DNA of 64,000 nt, taken from NCBI GenBank assembly GCA_011800155.1, contig CM022369.1:3534001-3598000 (forward strand), in the 5' to 3' direction. Below, piece by piece: positions 58,280 to 64,000 of the stretch. Origin of the DNA: Flammulina velutipes (Eukaryota > Basidiomycota > Agaricomycetes > Agaricales > Physalacriaceae). The notes below the pieces were generated by a model. It ran no database searches and was not told the origin of the DNA. It saw nothing but the letters and a program-made list of their open reading frames with translations. Both the position numbers and the translations under genes were made by a program. How positions within the stretch are numbered: the stretch's first letter is position 1; every line of letters starts with the position of its first letter.

Positions 58280-59236
58280 ATACTGTGGTATCCATTCGAC
58301 TTGTGCAAAACAACGAACGTGACGATGAAGTGCGTGCTTAGCTTTGTCGATTCAATGACACTAATGGGTCACAGTTGAGCGGAATTGAATCCCGCGTGGG
58401 GAATGTGCTGGGGAGAGCTACGAAAATGGATTCACCGACCTATGAATCATATGCAATGTGAGTCCTCCCGACGTATATTGCGCCACCGTTAAGGATTTGT
58501 AGTGTAACCAGAATTGGTCGAATTATTACGTCAGAGGAATATCCTTCTTGCTCCTTCCCCCAATCTCATGGTGCAAATCCAAGAGTTCATCGATTACAAC
58601 GTAGATCACCCCCAAAACTCCGAACATTTTCTCAAGGTACTGTGTTCCTTTCCATGCAGAACAGCCAGACTTAACAGTGTACCAGCGATTTCCTCAAGGG
58701 ACCTATGAATACACCATCATACCCACGAGTTCCGCTGGTCCGCTCTTGGAAAGCACCCGACGCCATACTATGAATCCCTCACCTTCAGAAGCGATGCGCA
58801 CCCGTGCTTCGTACTCTCGTTTTCCATGCTCAACCTCATCTCGAAGTGCCCACGACCGGCTACTATCCTCAGGGAGATTTTTCCCATTCGAAGGCTCGCA
58901 ATCTATGTTATGTGCGGTCCTAGTCTCCCCTTCTATTGTCGGCCTTACCTGGAATGGATGCCAAGGATGATTCCCTATGCTGTTTTTGAGCGACTTCGCG
59001 TTAAATCAGGTCAAAAATACCTTCCAAGGACGTCTGGTACATTCTCTTCGTCAGAGGAAGCGGGCTCCCTTCAGAAACGAAGCAGAGTGCCTGTTGACTA
59101 CCTGATTGCCGTAGAATGTTGGCGGTACAGAGTCGTCCAGTCAGACCTTCAAGTTGCTTCCGTGGTCGGCGACACGGTGCTGGATGCGTACAAACGCCGA
59201 CCTACAGATGTGATGGCCAATGTCCACGCGCCGTAA
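58280..59236 (+). pseudogene. Family E copy E4, frameshifted
   Basis: Exon 1 lacks the start and first third. Exon 2 has one extra base (GAATCCCGCGTGG against GAATCAGCGTGG in E2), shifting the frame. Exon 3 is open (NILLAPSPNLMVQIQEFIDY). Exon 4 has lost about 30 bp after CCGCTCTTGGAAAGCA, moving the reading from the frame at 58677 to that at 58826. The end is truncated after DAYKR, without the LYRRTFG block. Still recognisable are FYCRPYLEWMPRMIPYA and CWRYRVVQSD. It is the last and most decayed member of the array. Confidence 0.75.
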
Positions 59237-59239
59237 ATC

Positions 59240-59697
59240 CTGCTGTTTCCCGCTGCTCTGCATTGTAGTCTTATCCAATATACAATTCTCCTCTTGTACG
59301 CGATGTGAAACGTCCAATTGTTGCGTATCTACTGAGGAGTTAGATCCAAGATGGAGGAGTGAATCCTACTATGACCATTATTTATCGTCACGATCATGGA
59401 GCGTGTTAGAGGCTTGAGCATTGTGGCGCGCGGTGAGCGGGATAGGCAGCATGGGACTGTGGAAAATCAACTGATTGGCCGCTTATTCATTATGATTCAC
59501 AATGACGATTATCAACAGTTCCTGGCGTATCATTTCCATTCGTCAAAACAGCATACAAGTGATAAGAAACGGCGTTGGTAGATACGTAGCATGGAACACA
59601 CCATGGAGTCGTAGCGAGTGGGTAAAGGAGGAAAAAATCGAAATTGTTCTATGGTGACGAAGGAAAGAAAGCCGAGACCCCTCAAAGAACCCGATAT
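59240..59697. other. Intergenic, no gene seen
   Basis: Between the E4 remnant and the stop of YOP1. A short plus-strand frame at 59396-59581 has no recognisable content. Confidence 0.4.
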
Positions 59698-60410
59698 CTA
59701 CTCGACAACGGGTGCAGGTTTGGTGGAAGGTACGACACTGCCTGATCCCAGGTTGCCGAGGATAGGCTTCAGCACGGTCAAGTACGTGTATTGAGCACCC
59801 TGGAGGAAAGCGTCAGACAAGGGTTGACGAATAACAGCGCAGGCACGATGCTACAAGCGTGGCAACGCCGCAACGGCCACGTATGTTCAAGAAACATGCT
59901 AAGGAATGGGAGACTTACCCGGAAGTAGGGAAGCTGGAGCCAGACAATGAAGATGGTCTTGAATGCGAAATACCACGGGATGTAGTAAAGGACGGCGCCA
60001 AGGGCGAAGCTCTCGAGGAAGTTGAAGGCACCGAAGACGGTCCAGTAGGTCAGCCATTGGACGTCATCCTGAGGACTGGGAGTTTCGATGGCCTTGAAGG
60101 AGAGGTATGCAGGAAGCGCCCAGCCCACGAGGTTGGACACTGGTGCAGCGAGAGCGTTGAAAAGGTGGAGGAAGACCAAGAAGAATGCACCACCAAGGAC
60201 AGCGTATGTCTTTGGGACTTGGGTGCGTTGTTCGATGGTGAGCAAGACGGGGTACTTTGTAAGCTGCACGCCACGTCGTCGGTGAGCACACGACTACAGA
60301 TAGGAGCGCGAGCGACGTACCTCCTTGTCAAGCTGGTTGTAGTAGTATCCAGCCTTGTTTTGGGCCTGGATGAAGACTGGGTGCTGTTGCAATTTTTCGG
60401 CGGCGGACAT
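59698..60410 (-). CDS. YOP1: YOP1/REEP-type ER membrane-shaping protein
   Basis: Exons 60321-60410, 59919-60263 and 59799-59698 on the minus strand, with introns of 57 and 119 bases, give 178 residues, the usual size. The TB2/DP1/HVA22 signature is complete: MSAAEKLQQHPVFIQAQ and YYYNQLDKE at the start, LTKYPVLLTIEQRTQVPKTY, GWALPAYLSFKAIE, DDVQWLTYWTVFGAFNFLE and WYFAFKTIFIVWLQLP, then a short tail GAQYTYLTVLKPILGN. Paired hydrophobic hairpins are present. YOP1 curves tubular ER membranes together with reticulons. The second intron, at 119 bases, is longer than others in the window. Divergent from OST5. Confidence 0.93.
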
Positions 60411-60642
60411 TTCTGGAGCAAAAGGACGACGTCAGCATTAGGGGGCATGGCGCGCACGACACAAGCTCGTCGTCGACGACGGCGACGGCAGCGAGCAGAA
60501 CAGCGAGCTCACCGTTAAAATAAAAAGGCAAGCGTCAAGGAAAACGTAGATGAAGGTGGTAAGAGTGCAAGAAGAGAAGGGGCGACGCGCAGCCTTATCC
60601 CTTGCTTGCACGTGTTTGTCCACTACGTCAGCATTTACCACC
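60411..60642. promoter_or_regulatory. Divergent promoter of YOP1 and OST5
   Basis: Only 232 bp separate the two start codons, which point outward. Both genes encode ER membrane proteins, so shared regulation is plausible. A GACGTCAG motif near 60428 and ACTACGTCAG at about 60622 have the ACGTCA core of CRE-like bZIP sites; this is pattern only. Confidence 0.5.
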
Positions 60643-60989
60643 ATGAGCGAATATGAGTCTGTCAAGGTATGTGCTGCAATAAATTGTGTTCTTGTTATAC
60701 TAACGTCCGGCCAGGCGCTACATGCAACCTTGTCACCGTTCCAGCCGTTAATTAGCACCGCGCTACTTCCATATCTCGCACTCATTCTCCTTACGGCCAC
60801 GTTTACACTCACTTTCTACTTTTCCACGTATGTTTATATTCATTCCAGGCCGCTCCCCAGCTAACAGTGCCTTATAGACTACCAAAGGCTACCCTACCTC
60901 TTCGCGAGCTACGTGTGGCGTCCGCCGCCAGTCTTCTGGGAGGCTTTGGAGTCGTAGCGCTCTTCTGCACCGTCGGAGTCCCCGTCTAG
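60643..60989 (+). CDS. OST5: Oligosaccharyltransferase subunit OST5 (TMEM258 family)
   Basis: Exons 60643-60666, 60715-60827 and 60878-60989 give 82 residues. The protein begins MSEYESVKALHATLSPFQP, has a first membrane helix (LLPYLALILLTATFTLTFYF), a short loop STLPKATLPLRELRVA, and a second helix with SLLGGFGVVALFCTVGVPV, the typical end of OST5. OST5 is a small two-helix subunit of the complex that transfers N-glycans to proteins in the ER. Intron borders are canonical (GTATGT both times). Its TAG at 60987-60989 overlaps the stop of the convergent RPA12 gene. Confidence 0.93.
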
Positions 60990-61608
60990 TTGTTGACGCG
61001 CCACCCGTGTTTACACGACGCGCACTGCACACATCAGTACTCTCGTTAGCGTAGTGGCAATCTAAACGTACGGTGTAAAACACGGTTGAGCCTTCATCTG
61101 CACTGCGTAGCTAATAATCACTGTGTCAGCGGAGCTTTTATCCATACGCGTCGCGTATTATCACCTGCAGTTCTTTCGAGTAAGCGCCCATGTGCCCACA
61201 CGCTGGGCATTGCTCGGATATCTAACACAAAGGTAAAACAAACGCCTTGCAAGGCCAAGAGCACCTACCTCTGTCCCGTGGTCCGCTCCTTCGTGCATCT
61301 TCGTTTGTGTCTTTCTCTTCTGGCGCAGGGCAGACGGGAACGCGTCCGGGTGTGAAAATGTCGTCACCTCAATATTCTCGTACGCTTTCAAAGGCCGTTT
61401 GTTTCGTCGCTTCAACTCGCTTAGGGCCTTTGTACTCACAGCTGGCAGGTTCCTCACGTCCACACTGATCGCATGTCACACTTTTTTCGCTGTCCTTGGG
61501 CAGATCCAGCAGCGTCCCGCAGGTTGGACAAAACAATAACGATCCTTTGAGCCCCTCAGCGCCTCAATTGAAACGGCAATCGACAAACTTACCAATTTTT
61601 TCAGCCAT
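60986..61608 (-). CDS. RPA12: DNA-directed RNA polymerase I subunit RPA12
   Basis: Six exons on the minus strand (61593-61608, 61440-61544, 61269-61384, 61165-61221, 61072-61110, 60986-61024) join to 123 residues, the family size. The N-terminal zinc ribbon has SLLFCPTCGTLLDLP and VTCDQCGREE. A linker follows with FSHPDAFPSALRQKRK. The TFIIS-like C-terminal ribbon has EQCPACGHMGAYSKELQ, then LRSADEGSTVFYT and CASCKHGWRVNN. RSADEG carries the acidic pair that stimulates transcript cleavage in this family. RPA12 supports cleavage and termination by RNA polymerase I. Several exons are very short (16, 39, 39 bases), so ordinary frame searches miss the gene. Five of the six exons could be placed by cysteines and acceptors alone. 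Confidence 0.95.
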
Positions 61609-63150
61609 CGTTGTAGAGGGAAAGGTTCGGTCATCAAAATATTCTGATTTTCCAAATGATTGCCGCCGGTCCGGTTGTAGTGGCGCAACATAACTTCAAT
61701 ATTTGTAGGCTCATAACAGAACCCTACAAGCAATGGTTCAAGCCTCGGTGGTTACACTTGTACCACCACATATGGCGACGTTCCATTGCGCTGTCCGAAA
61801 TCGGGCTAGCGCTGATCGTCTGGCTAGTCTGATACTCTAGGAAATTTACCAGTGTGCTCACATGCATGTAGGATACGTAATATGCAACGCAAGACTGGCT
61901 ACTTAGCCAAATCGGTGGGGGTGACGCATAACGCGGGGGTCGTATCCAGCCCGTAGTGCGTTATAGAGAATTGTGGCGCAGGTTTAGATACCTTCCAAAG
62001 GTCATAGTTCACTGAAATCACCAGGCTCGCCGTCTTAATTTCATTACATTGCGTCATTTTTTGGGCCTCCTCTCGTGACAATGTGGGAAGAGGTGGGAGG
62101 CGCCTGTATTGGGGTATTGCATTATGTGTGATATGCTTGAAGGTAGGAGGTGTGCCACAAGCACAGGATCATGATCGCCACCGTCTAGAAAGTCCCCTTT
62201 ACGTCGCGGTTCAGCGAAACCGTTCGTTGGAAAAACCCAATTATGAGTTCATTAGCTTCCACTATGAACCCGAGACCAGGTGGAAGTCACTCGGTGGGCG
62301 GGGGAAAGTCACTCGTTACTCGCCAAACGGGTTAAACCAAGTTAAATCGAGGCGGGTGAGCCTCAACCGGTAAACGGCGCACCTTTTTCCTAACCCGGAA
62401 ACCGAGTCAACTGTACTACTGCCACCCGGAAACCTGGTTATGACACTAATTAAAGATTATATTGACTAATTCATTCTCTGTTATTTTCACGTCGCTAGTA
62501 TTCATCTCTAATTGAGCATCAGATGGTATATCTCCCCCAGGCCATGACAGAGAAATCCAATTACAGTTCAGGCTGCTGGTGGTAATAGTATTCAATCTCT
62601 AATTTCAATGTCACGATTGCGATCCCCAGCGCGATAGTTGCAGGCAGCAGATATCACGATGGAAGGCCCTTTTTGTAAAGGCGTTTGGAATTGATGGCTT
62701 TACAGTTGCAACCTTCCGAATCTATAGCATCGTAATTCGTGGCATCGTCGAAGGAACGCGACGATACACGTGACACTCCGTCCCTGCCGGGAATACAAAA
62801 ACCTTTGACAAGGTCATCCAAAATGGGATCGAGAGAACAAGAACAAGGGCCCGGATCGCTGGGTAGCTTGCCTTGTTCTGCCAATTCCTACCTAGACCCT
62901 CCATCGGACATCCCCGATGACAATAACACATCCCAATTCAGATCGCCTCTTTTGTTCTTTTCTGGCGCCTAATTTGCTTTGTGGGTCCAAGGTCTATACA
63001 AAAGGGGAGCGTCGCGGGAAGGATTCTTCAGCTTGCAGCCACCACTATTCTTTGTTCTTCGTCTGTCGCTGAGCGCAGACTTGTTTTCCCTCTCGACGAT
63101 CCCATCACGCCTGCTTTTTGTGGCCAACGACCTTCTTCTCCCTAATCAAC
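61609..63150. other. Intergenic, promoters of RPA12 and the 63-kb gene
   Basis: No supported gene. The frame at 62083-62373 is isolated and has no domain. Short CCCGGAAACC repeats occur near 62393 and 62427. The right part is the promoter of the gene at 63151. Confidence 0.4.
62993..63003 (+). promoter_or_regulatory. TATA-like box
   Basis: CTATACAAAAG lies about 150 bp before the ATG at 63151, a suitable distance for a 5' UTR of about 100 bases. No other core element is obvious. Confidence 0.35.
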
Positions 63151-63947
63151 ATGTCTTGCTGCCCTTCTTCTGTCTACGCTCCCCGTCGCCCTCAGGCACT
63201 CAGCACCGAGCAGTACTACTACGTCAAGAACGTCCTGAGGGCTCAGAAGGCCCGGTACGAGGCGATCGCTGACCGCCACCGTGCAGAACTCCGGGTTACC
63301 TCTCATGCTCGCAGCCTCGCGAGGGCTCTCAACCTGACTATAAACGCCCCCCGCGCTGTCAGTTGTCCCCAGCGCTACGTGTCCGTTGAGCCTCTTCCCA
63401 TCATCGACGACTCCATCCATCCAGGCAGCCCCCCAGTTCATGCAGCCTCGGAGGAGCTGTACCCAGAGTTCTCCCGCCCTCATTCGTACAACACACGCCA
63501 GTGGTCCACTGGCCGTTGCTGCGCTCCCATCGACGTCCCCGTCGAAGAGACCGGTCGTTCCTTGATGGAAGACATCGAGCTCGACAGCCCCTCGTCTGAT
63601 TCTTCAGACGAGAGCTCCCACTCCAGCGTATTCACGTCCTCCTCAGATTCCTCTTCCTCTTCCTTGATGTACGCTTCATCGACAGAGTCGAGCCTCATGA
63701 CCCCCGTATGTGACTTCTCGTTGTCACCAGTCGAACTTGGGGCTTACTGGCCCGATGATTTGCTAGGCTTCCTCTCCTCTTATGATCCGTATCAAGCGCA
63801 AGTCGACCTTGAACGAGGATTACTACGAGTCAGCGGCAAAGCAGCCCAGAGTACGTGTTTTGTGGCGGCAAAATTGATTATTCCGCTCACGCTTTATTTG
63901 TTTAGTATCTTCGAAAGAGCTGGGTGCAGCCTACCCGATATGTCTAA
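63151..63947 (+). CDS. Unrecognised serine-rich protein
   Basis: Exons 63151-63705, 63767-63850 and 63906-63947 give 226 residues. The introns (61 and 55 bases; GTATGT and GTACGT donors, TGCTAG and TTTAG acceptors) join ATGACCCCC to IRIKRKSTLNEDYYESAAKQ and then to YLRKSWVQPTRYV and a TAA. The unspliced frame also stays open past the window end, but the spliced end is more protein-like and closes properly. The N-terminal half holds LSTEQYYYVKNVLRAQKARY, a likely helix; the middle is a Ser/Asp-rich stretch (SPSSDSSDESSHSS); the end is basic. No domain is recognised. Codon choice is strongly C-ending, as in well-expressed genes. Confidence 0.6.
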
Positions 63948-64000
63948 GCATATCCATCTTTTAACCCAATGGTCAGTTATTTTCCTTTGGTCAGTTCGAT

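Noticed and set aside
63151..64000. Unspliced frame open to the window end
   Set aside because: Two well-formed introns give a more protein-like C-terminus and a proper stop at 63945-63947.
1..64000. CRISPR array, bacterial operon or phage content
   Set aside because: Introns, eukaryotic housekeeping genes and absence of spaced identical repeats show a fungal nuclear region.

Overview
The window is nuclear DNA of a basidiomycete fungus, most likely an Agaricomycete. The signs are many 45-60 bp introns with GT...AG borders and CTRAY-like branch sites, a DUF6535 membrane protein and the lineage-typical trypsin-like family, and an NLR-like NTPase with kinesin-light-chain-type TPRs. They lie beside ordinary eukaryotic housekeeping genes (RNA polymerase I subunit RPA12, OST5, YOP1, an UNC93-like transporter). 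No tRNA, rRNA, CRISPR array or prokaryotic feature was seen. All gene names rest on motifs read by eye; no database search was possible.

Layout. 1-7 kb: a gene cut by the window edge, a degenerate repeat copy (A1), a non-autonomous DNA element (3259-4136) and gene-poor DNA. 7-11 kb: a DUF6535 gene. 11.3-15.2 and 18.6-20.2 kb: degenerate copies of one gene family (called A here), flanking two intact unrecognised genes (15971-16564 and 16939-18407). 20.5-23.8 kb: a trypsin-like protease without its His region, a broken F-box gene and a coiled-coil protein. 24.5-39.5 and 43.7-48.1 kb: a mosaic of degenerate blocks A, B and C. The order A(-) B(-) C(+) recurs three times (about 29.8-33.6, 36.5-39.5 and 43.8-48.1 kb), so this is a segmentally duplicated, decaying array. 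In its middle sits one large gene without visible damage, an NB-ARC/TPR protein at 39664-43522. 49.6-53.7 kb: a UNC93-like transporter and a disordered protein. 54-59.2 kb: a tandem array of an unrecognised family (E), with one more copy at 25.9 kb. Two copies are intact, with identical 981-base coding length; one is split by a 1188-bp transposable element with terminal inverted repeats and target duplication; one is frameshifted; one is a 3' remnant. 59.7-64 kb: compact housekeeping cluster YOP1(-)/OST5(+)/RPA12(-), then an unrecognised serine-rich gene.

Working together: YOP1 and OST5 both act in the ER membrane and share a 232-bp divergent promoter; OST5 and RPA12 converge and their reading frames overlap in one CTAG. 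The A/B/C and E families, the two elements and the NLR give the rest the character of a fast-evolving accessory region. The strongest leads are the element inside the E3 gene, the period-two TPR array of the NLR, the repeated A-B-C unit and the undescribed E family.
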